From Nocardioidaceae bacterium (GTDB lineage Bacteria > Actinomycetota > Actinomycetes > Propionibacteriales > Nocardioidaceae): 6,322 nt of DNA. Position 1 is the stretch's first letter. The number at the start of each line of letters is the position of its first letter. The stretch is taken from positions 1-6,322 of the forward strand of contig JACCZI010000112.1 of the NCBI GenBank assembly GCA_013696015.1, read 5' to 3'. A program made the translations under genes and the position numbers. The notes beneath the pieces are model-generated. The model was not told where the DNA came from. It saw nothing but the letters and a program-made list of their open reading frames with translations, and searched no databases. Positions 1 to 6,322 of the stretch are shown here, one piece after another.

Positions 1-28
1 TGGCGTCAAGGCAGGTTGACCAAGCTGG

Positions 29-979
29 CTAGCGAACGCCTCGCCGCTGGCGCTGGCGCGGCAGCACGACGTGGTGCCACACCGTTCGCTGGACAAGCAT
101 CGTGAGCGTGCCGGCGAGGATCATCCCAGCCAGGTTGATGCCCAGCTGCAGCAGCGAGCGACCCGCTTCAGACCAGACCCCGACCGCGGTGCTCAACGCA
201 ATCGCGCCAGCGGCCGGGACCGTCGTGACGGAGATGAAGACACCCACCAGGGCAGCGGACTTGGCCGCTGTCAGCGACAGGACGCCGGCGACGCCGGCGA
301 GCATGGCAACGATCAAGGACCAAGCGTCGGGCTGGATGATGAACTGCGTCAGCTCACCGGTCGCCGCCTGCTCCCGATCGATGGCTCCCAGCTGGTAAGC
401 GACTGCCCACGCGGCCAGTGCCACCAGGATCGCCGCAGCAAACCCGGTCATCAACGTTCTCAGCGCTGGCAACACCAGGCGGTACCTGCGGCCCGCGAGC
501 CCGAAGCAGATCGCCGAGACCGGTGCGAACTCCGGTCCCACCACCATGGCGCCGACGATCAGGATCAGCTGGTCCAGGTAGCGCCCGGTCCCCGCGAGGA
601 GCACCGCCAACAGGAGGAACGTCACGAACGACCATGACAGTCGGGCGTCCTCGTGCGCCTTGGCCTCGATCGCGTCCCAGATGACGCCGTCCGACGGGCG
701 TCCCGGCGCGGCCTTCTCCGCGTCGTCCGCCGCCTGGGACAGCAGGGTGTCCTGCTCATCGAACGCAATGGAGCCCGACTTCTCGAGACCGAGGTCGCGC
801 AGGCACTCGAGCAGCGAGTTCGCGCTCTCGCGGGCCAGGTCGAACATCAACAGGTCGGCCCGGCCGTCTTGCGCCGTGCCCCGCATCACCACCAGGTTCG
901 CCGCCGTCGGGTCTCCCTCGAACAGCTCGACCACCGCTGGGGTGGTCTCGCTCGGGGAGATCAGGCGCACGTGGAGCAC
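29..979 (-). CDS. DUF389 family multi-pass membrane protein
   Basis: From the GTG at 979 the protein is 316 aa. Residues 1-75 form a soluble N-terminal domain that opens VLHVRLISPSETTPAVVELF, and about 76-112 is a charged linker. About six hydrophobic segments follow, near 116-133, 136-160, 170-197, 220-240, 242-266 and 275-298, and the tail is Arg-rich (RQRQRRGVR), probably cytoplasmic. GAMVVGPEFAPV (143-154) and ALVGVFISVTTVPAAGA (243-259) match the conserved membrane core of DUF389 (PF04087) proteins. The family has no firmly established biochemical function, and none should be inferred here. I chose GTG 979 because AGGA lies 7 nt upstream and the family usually begins at this strand. An ATG at 1072 would give 347 aa, but the added 31 residues do not look conserved. 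It lies downstream of coaA on the same strand after a 137-nt gap, so co-transcription is possible but not shown. The TAG stop is at 29-31. Confidence 0.85.
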   Translation of the reverse strand: MLHVRLISPSETTPAVVELFEGDPTAANLVVMRGTAQDGRADLLMFDLARESANSLLECLRDLGLEKSGSIAFDEQDTLLSQAADDAEKAAPGRPSDGVIWDAIEAKAHEDARLSWSFVTFLLLAVLLAGTGRYLDQLILIVGAMVVGPEFAPVSAICFGLAGRRYRLVLPALRTLMTGFAAAILVALAAWAVAYQLGAIDREQAATGELTQFIIQPDAWSLIVAMLAGVAGVLSLTAAKSAALVGVFISVTTVPAAGAIALSTAVGVWSEAGRSLLQLGINLAGMILAGTLTMLVQRTVWHHVVLPRQRQRRGVR

Positions 980-982
980 TCC

Positions 983-1019
983 GGCATCCTGCCACCCAGT
1001 TGGCCTCACCGGCGTGGCA
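983..1019 (-). repeat. Overlapping inverted repeats in the leader of the DUF389 gene
   Basis: On the minus strand TGCCAC (1014-1019) can pair with GTGGCA (990-995) across an 18-nt loop. The GGCA at 990-993 can instead pair with TGCC at 983-986, leaving the AGGA ribosome binding site partly in a 3-nt loop. The two pairings exclude each other. The complementarity is visible in the sequence. Any regulatory role is inference, and stems this short are common in GC-rich DNA. There is no U-run, so it is not a standard terminator of coaA. Confidence 0.3.
987..990 (-). promoter_or_regulatory. Ribosome binding site supporting the GTG start of the DUF389 gene
   Basis: On the minus strand AGGA sits 7 nt before the GTG at 979, a normal Shine-Dalgarno distance. 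It decides this start over the ATG at 1072, whose upstream AAGGGG is also plausible (8-nt spacer), so the choice is not final. Confidence 0.5.
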
Positions 1020-1116
1020 CACCCGTACCACTGGACATGGCTGCGGGGCGCTTCCAACAGGTTCGATCCCATGGGGAGTGCCCCTTTCCCATGTGAACGT
1101 GGTATCGGGACGACGC

Positions 1117-2052
1117 TCACAGCTTGCGGAGGCGGACCCAGCGCACGGCATGGTCGGCGTCCTTGCGCAGAACGAGCGTCGCGCGGCCCCGAGTGGGTGC
1201 GATGTTGTCGTCCAGGTTCGGACCGTTGATCGTGTCCCACAGCGACTCGGCCTGCGCCACCGCCTCGTGCCGGGACAGCTCGGCGAAGCGATGGAAGTAC
1301 GACCGGGGGTCCTGGAACGCGGTCTCGCGCAGCCGCAGGAAGCGCGTGACGTACCACGACCGGATGTCAGCGCTCACGGCGTCGACATAGACCGAGAAGT
1401 CGAAGAAGTCGCTGATCGCCAGGCCGGGCCGCCCGTCGCCGCGCACCCGCGCCGGCTGCAGCACGTTGAGCCCCTCCACCAGCACGATGTCCGGCCGGTG
1501 CAGCGTCACCTGCTGGGTGGTGACGTCGTAGGCGAGGTGGGAGTACACCGGCGCCCCGACCTCGTCGGCACCCGACTTCACCGCCATCACAAAGCGCAGC
1601 AGCGCCTTGCGGTCGTACGACTCGGGGAAACCCTTGCGCTGCAACAACCCGCGCCGCGCCAGCTCGGCATTGGACAGCAGGAAGCCGTCTGTCGTGACGA
1701 GCTCGACCCGCGGGTGTTGCGGCCACCTCGACAGCAGCTCGCGCAGCAGCCGCGCCGTCGTCGACTTGCCCACCGCCACCGACCCGGCGATGCCAATGAC
1801 GAACGGGGTGCGGGGCGGCTGCGGCTGGCGCAGGAACGACTCGGTCTCACGGTGCAGCTCGCCGGCATGCCGTACGCGCAGGCTGAGCAACGATGACAAC
1901 GGGAGGTAGACCTGGCGCACCTCGTCGAGGTCGAGCTCGTCGCCGAGACCGCGTAGCCGGTCCACCTCGGCCGCACTGAGCGGCTGCCGCTCGTTCCCGG
2001 CCAGAGCCGCCCAGTCCTCACGGTCGAGCTCGACGTACGGCGACTCCGGCAT
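1117..2052 (-). CDS. coaA: Type I pantothenate kinase
   Basis: This enzyme phosphorylates pantothenate with ATP to 4'-phosphopantothenate, the committed and usually feedback-controlled step of CoA synthesis in the cytoplasm. The protein is 311 aa, normal for the bacterial CoaA (PanK-I) family. Visible landmarks are the Walker A loop GIAGSVAVGKST (87-98, Lys96 and Ser97), TTDGFLL (120-126), KGFPESYD (140-147), PVYSHLAYDV (168-177), LVEGLNVLQ (191-199) and SDFFDFSVYVDA (214-225). The C-terminal part has NLDDNIAPTRGRA (279-291). The open frame continues upstream to 2820, but that part is antisense to glmS. The start is the ATG at 2052, which gives the normal family N-terminus MPESPYVELDREDW. GAGG lies only 2 nt upstream of it, too close for an ideal ribosome binding site, and a -10-like CACAAT ends 6 nt upstream. 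The gene is divergent from glmS. The stop is TGA at 1117-1119. Confidence 0.97.
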   Translation of the reverse strand: MPESPYVELDREDWAALAGNERQPLSAAEVDRLRGLGDELDLDEVRQVYLPLSSLLSLRVRHAGELHRETESFLRQPQPPRTPFVIGIAGSVAVGKSTTARLLRELLSRWPQHPRVELVTTDGFLLSNAELARRGLLQRKGFPESYDRKALLRFVMAVKSGADEVGAPVYSHLAYDVTTQQVTLHRPDIVLVEGLNVLQPARVRGDGRPGLAISDFFDFSVYVDAVSADIRSWYVTRFLRLRETAFQDPRSYFHRFAELSRHEAVAQAESLWDTINGPNLDDNIAPTRGRATLVLRKDADHAVRWVRLRKL

Positions 2053-2058
2053 GGCCTC

Positions 2059-2064
2059 ATTGTG
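2059..2064 (-). promoter_or_regulatory. Candidate -10 element of coaA
   Basis: CACAAT on the minus strand matches TATAAT at 4 of 6 positions and ends 6 nt before the coaA ATG at 2052. Transcription would then begin at or beside the start codon. I see no convincing -35. This is a by-eye match only. Confidence 0.3.
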
Positions 2065-2094
2065 CGTGTGCCGGAGCCGGGAAGCCGCGGTCGG

Positions 2095-2100
2095 TACCCT
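2095..2100 (+). promoter_or_regulatory. Candidate -10 element of glmS (leaderless transcript)
   Basis: TACCCT fits the actinobacterial TANNNT -10 pattern and ends 6 nt before the glmS ATG at 2107, so the predicted transcript would start at the A of ATG. The bases between (GGACGG) contain no good Shine-Dalgarno, which agrees with a leaderless mRNA. No clear -35 is present at 16-19 nt. Confidence 0.45.
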
Positions 2101-2106
2101 GGACGG

Positions 2107-3951
2107 ATGTGCGGGATCGTGGGGTACGTGGGCGACAAGCAGGCGCAGGAGGTTGTCGTCGAGGGTCTGCGGCGACTGGAGTACCGCGGATATGACTCTG
2201 CCGGGATCGCGCTGGTCGAAGGCGGCGTGGTGCACACCACCAAGCGGGCCGGCAAGCTCGCCAACCTCGACAAGGCGCTCGCCGACGAGCCGCTGCCGGA
2301 GTCGACCACCGGCCTCGGACACACCCGCTGGGCCACCCACGGTCCGCCGACGGACCTCAACGCCCACCCGCACACCGACTGCACCGGACGCGTCGCCCTC
2401 GTGCACAACGGCATCATCGAGAACTTCGCTCAGCTGCGGATCGCGCTGGGGGGGCGCGGCCACACGCTGACCTCCGACACCGACACCGAGGCCGTCGCCC
2501 ACCTCCTCGAGGAGGAGCTGGGCGGCGGGACCGATCTTGCGCAGGCGATGCGCGCCGTGTGCCGCCAGCTGCAGGGCGCGTTCACGCTGGTCGCCATCGA
2601 CGGTGACCAGCCTGACGTGGTCGTCGCCGCGCGGCGCAACTCCCCCCTGGTGGTCGGCCGGGGCAACGGTGAAAACTTCGTCGCCTCCGACGTCGCCGCC
2701 TTCATCTCGCACACCCGCGACGCCATCGAGCTCGGCCAGGACCAGGTCGTCACAATCAGCCGGGACGATGTGGTCGTTACCGACTACGACGGCGCACCGG
2801 TGGACGTACGCGAGTTCCACGTCGACTGGGACGCGGCCGCTGCCGAGAAGGGCGGTTACGCGTGGTTCATGCTCAAGGAGATCGACGAGCAGCCGCAGGC
2901 GGTGTCCGACACGCTGCTCGGCAGGTACTCACCCGACGGTCGGCTCCAGCTCGACGAGATGCGGCTCTCCGACGACGAGCTCCGCGAGATCGACAAGGTC
3001 ATCATCATCGCCTGCGGCACCGCGTTCTACGCCGGGCTGGTCGCGAAGTACGCCATCGAGCACTGGACCCGCATCCCCTGTGAGGTCGAGCTCGCCAGCG
3101 AGTTCCGCTACCGCGACCCCGTCCTGAGCCACGGCACGCTCGTGGTCGCCATCAGCCAGTCCGGGGAGACGATGGACACGCTGATGGCGATCCGTCACGC
3201 CCGCCAGCAAGGGTCGCGCGTGTTGGCCGTCTGCAACACCAACGGGTCGACGATCCCGCGCGAGTCGGACGCGGTGATCTACACCCATGCCGGACCGGAG
3301 GTCGCGGTCGCGGGCACCAAGACTTTCCTCGCCCAGATCGTCGCGTGCTACCTGCTCGGCCTCTACCTGGCCCAGGTCCGCGGCACCAAGTTCGGAGACG
3401 AGATCGCCGGCATCGTCGGGCAGCTGCAGCAGATCCCCGCCGCCATCCAGCGGGTGCTGGCGGAGGCGGAACCGGTACGCGAGCTGGCCCGATCGCTCGT
3501 GGACACCCGCTCGGTGCTCTTCCTCGGACGCCACGTCGGGTACCCCGTTGCCCTCGAGGGAGCGCTGAAGCTCAAGGAGCTGGCCTACATCCACGCCGAG
3601 GGGTTCGCGGCGGGTGAGCTCAAGCACGGACCTATCGCGCTGATCGACCACCGCGTTCCCGTGTTCGTCGTGGTGCCTCCCAAGGGTCGAGACATGCTGC
3701 ACGACAAGGTCGTCAGCAACATCCAGGAGATCCGGGCCCGTGGTGCCCGCACGATCGTGCTCGCCGAGGACGGCGACGAGGACGTCGTGGCCTACGCCGA
3801 CGAGCTGATCCGGCTGCCGAAGGTCCCAACCTTGCTGCAGCCACTGGTGGCGACGGTGCCGCTGCAGATCTTCGCCTGCGAGCTCGCCGATGCGCTCGGA
3901 CGCGACGTCGACCAGCCCCGCAACCTCGCGAAGTCCGTCACGGTCGAGTAG
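2107..3951 (+). CDS. glmS: Glutamine--fructose-6-phosphate aminotransferase (isomerizing)
   Basis: GlmS converts fructose-6-phosphate and glutamine to glucosamine-6-phosphate and glutamate, the entry step to UDP-GlcNAc and peptidoglycan. The 614-aa length is normal. The N-terminal class II glutaminase domain (about 1-240) has the nucleophile Cys2 exposed after Met removal (MCGIVGYVG), LEYRGYDSAG (24-33), HTRWATHG (72-79), HNGIIENF (100-107) and TSDTDTEAV (122-130). Two SIS isomerase domains follow. The first has ACGTAFYAG (302-310), ISQSGETMDTL (349-359) and AGTKTF (402-407). The second has ALKLKELAYIHAEGF (486-500) and GELKHGPIALI (503-513). The catalytic residues expected from the E. coli enzyme appear as Glu491, His507 and Lys609 in the C-terminal NLAKSVTVE. 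The open frame extends 15 codons upstream, but Cys must be residue 2, so ATG 2107 is fixed. No glmS ribozyme can fit in the 54-bp upstream gap. It is probably the first gene of the run with acpS, nnr and alr. Confidence 0.99.
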   Translation: MCGIVGYVGDKQAQEVVVEGLRRLEYRGYDSAGIALVEGGVVHTTKRAGKLANLDKALADEPLPESTTGLGHTRWATHGPPTDLNAHPHTDCTGRVALVHNGIIENFAQLRIALGGRGHTLTSDTDTEAVAHLLEEELGGGTDLAQAMRAVCRQLQGAFTLVAIDGDQPDVVVAARRNSPLVVGRGNGENFVASDVAAFISHTRDAIELGQDQVVTISRDDVVVTDYDGAPVDVREFHVDWDAAAAEKGGYAWFMLKEIDEQPQAVSDTLLGRYSPDGRLQLDEMRLSDDELREIDKVIIIACGTAFYAGLVAKYAIEHWTRIPCEVELASEFRYRDPVLSHGTLVVAISQSGETMDTLMAIRHARQQGSRVLAVCNTNGSTIPRESDAVIYTHAGPEVAVAGTKTFLAQIVACYLLGLYLAQVRGTKFGDEIAGIVGQLQQIPAAIQRVLAEAEPVRELARSLVDTRSVLFLGRHVGYPVALEGALKLKELAYIHAEGFAAGELKHGPIALIDHRVPVFVVVPPKGRDMLHDKVVSNIQEIRARGARTIVLAEDGDEDVVAYADELIRLPKVPTLLQPLVATVPLQIFACELADALGRDVDQPRNLAKSVTVE

Positions 3952-3963
3952 CGCTGCCTCCCA

Positions 3964-4314
3964 ATGATCGTGGGCGTCGGCATCGACGTGGTGGACGTAG
4001 CACGGTTCGAGCAGACACTGCTGCGCACGCCCGGCCTGCGAAGGCGGCTGTTCACCGACGCCGAGGCCGACCTGCCGCTGGGCTCGCTAGCCGGTCGCTT
4101 CGCGGCCAAGGAGGCGCTGGCCAAGGCGCTCGGCGCTCCCGCGGGACTCGCTTGGCGTGACGCCGAGATCACCAACGACGGCGAAGGCCGCCCGGTGCTC
4201 ACGCTGAGCGGCAGCGTCGCCGATCGCGCGGACGCACTCGAGGCAAGACGTACCCATCTGTCGATCTCGCACGACGCAGGGATTGCCTCCGCCGTCGTGG
4301 TGCTGGAGGGCTGA
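3964..4314 (+). CDS. acpS: Holo-[acyl-carrier-protein] synthase
   Basis: AcpS moves the 4'-phosphopantetheine group from CoA to a serine of apo-ACP, activating fatty acid synthesis in the cytoplasm. The protein is 116 aa, slightly short for a family of about 120-130. It has the N-terminal IVGVGIDVVDVARFE (2-16), in which Asp8 is the expected magnesium ligand. GRFAAKEALAKALG (44-57) carries the second ligand Glu50, and HLSISHDAGIASAVVVLE (98-115) is the C-terminal strand region. The segment between LFTDAE and RFAAKE is several residues shorter than in the relatives I recall. The start is the ATG 12 nt after the glmS stop. The spacer (CGCTGCCTCCCA) has no Shine-Dalgarno, so translation may depend on coupling to glmS. 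The stop TGA shares its A with the ATG of nnr. It uses the product of the pathway that the divergent coaA starts. Confidence 0.96.
   Translation: MIVGVGIDVVDVARFEQTLLRTPGLRRRLFTDAEADLPLGSLAGRFAAKEALAKALGAPAGLAWRDAEITNDGEGRPVLTLSGSVADRADALEARRTHLSISHDAGIASAVVVLEG
4305..4310 (+). promoter_or_regulatory. Ribosome binding site of nnr inside the acpS 3' end
   Basis: GGAGGG lies 3 nt before the ATG at 4314, inside the last codons of acpS. It is a strong core with a short spacer. With the shared base of TGATG it points to coupled translation of acpS and nnr. Confidence 0.55.
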
Positions 4315-5738
4315 TGCGCCGGGCGTACGCCGTCGAGCAGATCCGTCATGCCGAGCAGGCGTTGATGGCGACCCTGCCCGACGGTGCGCTCATGCAGCGG
4401 GCCGCATCGGGCCTCGCCGCCGCCTGTGCGGACCTGCTGGGCCGCACGTACGGGGCGCGGGTGCTGGTGGTGGCCGGCTCCGGCAACAACGGCGGCGACG
4501 CGATGTACGCCGGGGCGATGCTCGCCCGGCGAGGCGCGGCGGTCGAGGCATTGCTGCTCGAGCCCGCCAGGGCGCACTCAGGAGGCCTGGATGCGTTGCA
4601 GCGGGCTGGCGGCCGGGTGGTGGAGCGCGTGGATCGGACCGACCTCGCCCTCGACGGCATCGTCGGAATCGGCGGCACGCCGGGGCTTGGTCCGGAGGCG
4701 GCCGAGGTGGTCGCGGAGCTCGAGCGGCGGCGGACCTCCGTGGTCGCTGTCGACGTGCCGAGCGGCGTCGAGGTCGACACCGGCAGGCTCGACGGGCCGC
4801 ACGTGCACGCCGATGTCACCGTAACGTTCGGTGCCGACAAGGTCGGTCTGCTCGTCGGACCCGCCACGCACGCTGCTGGGCATGTGCACCGGGTCGACAT
4901 CGGCCTCGCGCCCTACCTCCCCGCCGCGGCCGTGCGGGCGTTGCAGGCTCCCGACGTCGCCGCGCAGCTCGCCGCAGCAGTCCCAGCGCCGGACGCGCAC
5001 AAGTACACCCGTGGCGTGGTGGGCGTGGCCGCCGGCTCACCCGGCTACACCGGGGCCGGCTTGCTCTGCGTGGCCGGCGCCGTCTCCGGGCTGGCCGGCA
5101 TGGTCCGCTTCACCGGCGGGGCCGAGGTCGCAGACCTGGTCCGCGCCCGATTCCCGGAGGTCATCGTCGGCGAGGGACGGGTCCAGGCATTGGTGGTCGG
5201 CTCCGGCGGTGGCGGGGGTGCTGAGGTGGCGCTGCGACGTGCGCTTGACGCCGGCGTGCCCGTTGTCGTCGATGCGGACGCGCTGCAGCACCTACCCGCC
5301 CGGTTCGACGTGCCCGCCCTGGTGACCCCCCACGCGGGTGAGCTGGCGCGGCTGCTCGACGTCGAACGCGGTGACGTCGAGGGCGACCCCCTCCGGCATG
5401 CGCGTGCGGCCGCGAGGCGCTGGCAGGCGACGGTGCTGCTCAAGGGTGACCGGACCCTGGTTGCCGACCCCGACGGCGAGTGTTTCGTCAACACCAGCAG
5501 TACACCCTGGCTGGCGACGGCCGGCGCAGGTGACGTGCTCGCGGGACTATGCGGTGCGCTGCTCGCAACCCTCGGCTGCTCCCCGCTGCGTGCGGGCGCC
5601 GTCGCCGCGTGGCTGCACGGATCCGCGGCGACTCTGGCCAGCGGTGGCGGCCCCGTCGTGGCCGGCGACGTCGCCGCTGCCCTCCCGGCGGTGATCCGCG
5701 ACGTTCTCACCCGTGACGACGGCGACGATGAGGGCTGA
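4314..5738 (+). CDS. nnr: Bifunctional NAD(P)H-hydrate epimerase / ADP-dependent NAD(P)H-hydrate dehydratase
   Basis: This enzyme repairs hydrated NADH and NADPH: one domain epimerises R and S forms, the other dehydrates the S form back to NAD(P)H using ADP. The protein is 474 aa, a normal size for the fused form. The epimerase domain (YjeF_N, about 1-215) shows AGSGNNGGDAMYAG (54-67), DGIVGIGG (114-121), VVAVDVPSGVEVDTG (143-157) and TVTFGADKVGLL (169-180). The dehydratase domain (carbohydrate-kinase-like fold, about 225-465) shows HKYTRGVVGVAAGSPGYTGA (229-248), VVVDADAL (317-324), TPHAGELARLL (338-348), LLKGDRTLVAD (375-385) and TAGAGDVLAG (402-411), with Asp407 the expected catalytic residue. 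The usual GGDG is GGDA at 60-63, and the usual GPGLG is a glycine run (GSGGGGG, 296-302). Both are probably lineage variants. The start at 4314 gives the family N-terminus MRRAYAVEQIRHAE. The gene overlaps acpS by 1 nt and alr by 11 nt. The tail is acidic (DDGDDEG). Confidence 0.96.
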   Translation: MRRAYAVEQIRHAEQALMATLPDGALMQRAASGLAAACADLLGRTYGARVLVVAGSGNNGGDAMYAGAMLARRGAAVEALLLEPARAHSGGLDALQRAGGRVVERVDRTDLALDGIVGIGGTPGLGPEAAEVVAELERRRTSVVAVDVPSGVEVDTGRLDGPHVHADVTVTFGADKVGLLVGPATHAAGHVHRVDIGLAPYLPAAAVRALQAPDVAAQLAAAVPAPDAHKYTRGVVGVAAGSPGYTGAGLLCVAGAVSGLAGMVRFTGGAEVADLVRARFPEVIVGEGRVQALVVGSGGGGGAEVALRRALDAGVPVVVDADALQHLPARFDVPALVTPHAGELARLLDVERGDVEGDPLRHARAAARRWQATVLLKGDRTLVADPDGECFVNTSSTPWLATAGAGDVLAGLCGALLATLGCSPLRAGAVAAWLHGSAATLASGGGPVVAGDVAAALPAVIRDVLTRDDGDDEG

Positions 5739-6322
5739 CCCGCCGCGCGCCGAGGCCGTCATCGACCTGGGTGCGGTGCGCGCCAACGTCGCTCGGCTCC
5801 GCGAGGCAGCCGGGCCGGCGCAGGTCATGGTGGTCGTCAAGGCTGACGGCTACGGCCACGGCATGCTCCCCGTCGCCCGGGCGGCTCGGGCCGCCGGCGC
5901 CACCTGGCTGGGCGTTGCGGTGATCGAGGAGGCACTCGCGCTGCGCCGGGCCGGTGACACCGGACGCATCCTCACCTGGCTCGCAGCGCCCGGAGAGTCC
6001 TACGACGCGGTGATCGACGCCGATGTGGACGTCACGGCGTCGTCGCTGTGGCAGCTGGGGGACGTCGTCGCATCGGCGCGACGCGTCGGCCGGGGAGCTC
6101 GACTGCAGCTGAAGGTGGACACCGGGCTGTCGCGCAACGGCGCCACACCGGACGAGTGGCCGGCGCTCGTGGCGGCGGCGCGCGCCGCCCAGGACGCCGG
6201 GGCGGTGACGGTGACCGGCGTGTGGTCCCACTTCGCGTGCGCCGACGAGCCGGAGCATTCCTCGCTCGCGGTGCAGGAGTCCGCCTATCGTGCGGCGCTG
6301 ACGACCGCGGAGCGCGCCGGAC
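5728..6322 (+). CDS. alr: Alanine racemase (N-terminal part, runs off the window)
   Basis: Alr is a PLP enzyme that interconverts L- and D-alanine, supplying D-Ala for peptidoglycan. The first 198 residues are present, about half of the usual 370-390, and the frame is open to the edge. The TIM-barrel N-terminal domain begins EAVIDLGAVRANVARLR (9-25). The PLP lysine is Lys38 in VVVKADGYGHG (35-45). GVAVIEEALALR (62-73), LKVDTGLSRNGA (128-139) and GVWSHFACADEP (164-175) are standard family segments. The catalytic tyrosine lies in the missing C-terminal part. I chose ATG 5728, which overlaps nnr by 11 nt. An in-frame GTG at 5713 would add five residues (VTTAT), and neither start has a good Shine-Dalgarno, so translational coupling to nnr is likely. 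The two D-Ala and amino-sugar genes in one run fit a peptidoglycan precursor theme. Confidence 0.96.
   Translation, partial: MRADPPRAEAVIDLGAVRANVARLREAAGPAQVMVVVKADGYGHGMLPVARAARAAGATWLGVAVIEEALALRRAGDTGRILTWLAAPGESYDAVIDADVDVTASSLWQLGDVVASARRVGRGARLQLKVDTGLSRNGATPDEWPALVAAARAAQDAGAVTVTGVWSHFACADEPEHSSLAVQESAYRAALTTAERAG

Noticed and set aside
1073..1357. Upstream extension of the DUF389 frame into the coaA 3' end.
   Set aside because: It overlaps coaA in another frame on the same strand, and the extra residues are Arg, Pro and Gly rich with no DUF389 similarity.
1000..1896. Plus-strand open frame of 298 codons opposite coaA and its 3' gap.
   Set aside because: It is antisense to a clear coaA, is rich in Arg, Gln, His and Val low-complexity sequence, and shows no domain. 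It is a product of GC-rich codon bias.
2053..2106. glmS ribozyme or other riboswitch upstream of glmS.
   Set aside because: The 54-bp gap is too short for the ribozyme, which is known mainly from Firmicutes, and no matching core is visible.
2053..2820. Upstream extension of the coaA frame by 256 codons across the start of glmS.
   Set aside because: It is antisense to the certain glutaminase domain of GlmS and no CoaA is that long. The normal CoaA N-terminus begins at 2052.
2929..3702. Minus-strand 257-codon frame inside glmS.
   Set aside because: It is opposite highly conserved SIS-domain coding sequence, has no recognisable motif and fits the expected shadow-frame pattern.
3792..4577. Minus-strand 261-codon frame across glmS, acpS and nnr.
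   Set aside because: It spans three real genes on the other strand, with Ser, Arg and Ala-rich composition typical of an antisense shadow.
4283..5224. Plus-strand 313-codon frame inside nnr.
   Set aside because: It is almost only Arg, Gly and Ala, a frame-shifted reading of nnr, which itself has full family motifs.
1..6322. Mobile element, CRISPR array, tRNA, toxin-antitoxin or defence genes.
   Set aside because: I saw no terminal repeats, transposase or nuclease motifs, regular repeat-spacer pattern or tRNA-like arms. All coding space is taken by housekeeping genes and one DUF389 protein.

Overview
This is a high-GC chromosomal window from an actinobacterium. The coding regions have strongly GC-biased third positions, which also produces long antisense shadow frames. 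The proteins (a 311-aa type I pantothenate kinase, a GlmS ending in NLAKSVTVE, a fused NAD(P)HX-repair enzyme with GSGNNGGDA) resemble actinobacterial versions. I cannot name a genus. There are six protein genes. I see no RNA gene, mobile element, CRISPR array or sign of transfer.

Left part, minus strand (29-2052): coaA (pantothenate kinase) reads leftwards from 2052 to 1117. A 137-nt gap follows, then a DUF389 membrane protein on the same strand, most likely starting at a GTG at 979. Bases 1-28 lie downstream of its stop and hold nothing I can name.

Centre (2053-2106): a 54-bp divergent intergenic region separates coaA from glmS. Each side has a candidate -10 hexamer ending exactly 6 nt before the start codon, so either or both genes may be transcribed as leaderless mRNAs.

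Right part, plus strand (2107-6322): glmS, acpS, the bifunctional nnr and alr form a tight run. The spacings are 12 nt, then a 1-nt overlap, then an 11-nt overlap, with no terminator between them, so one operon is likely. alr runs off the right edge.

Together the genes serve cofactor and envelope precursor metabolism. CoaA commits pantothenate to CoA, and AcpS uses CoA to charge acyl carrier protein. GlmS makes glucosamine-6-phosphate for UDP-GlcNAc and peptidoglycan, and Alr supplies D-alanine for peptidoglycan. Nnr repairs damaged NAD(P)H. This looks like a conserved housekeeping neighbourhood rather than a new system. The points worth a second look are the paired leaderless-type promoters, the DUF389 leader structure and start choice, and a short AcpS loop.
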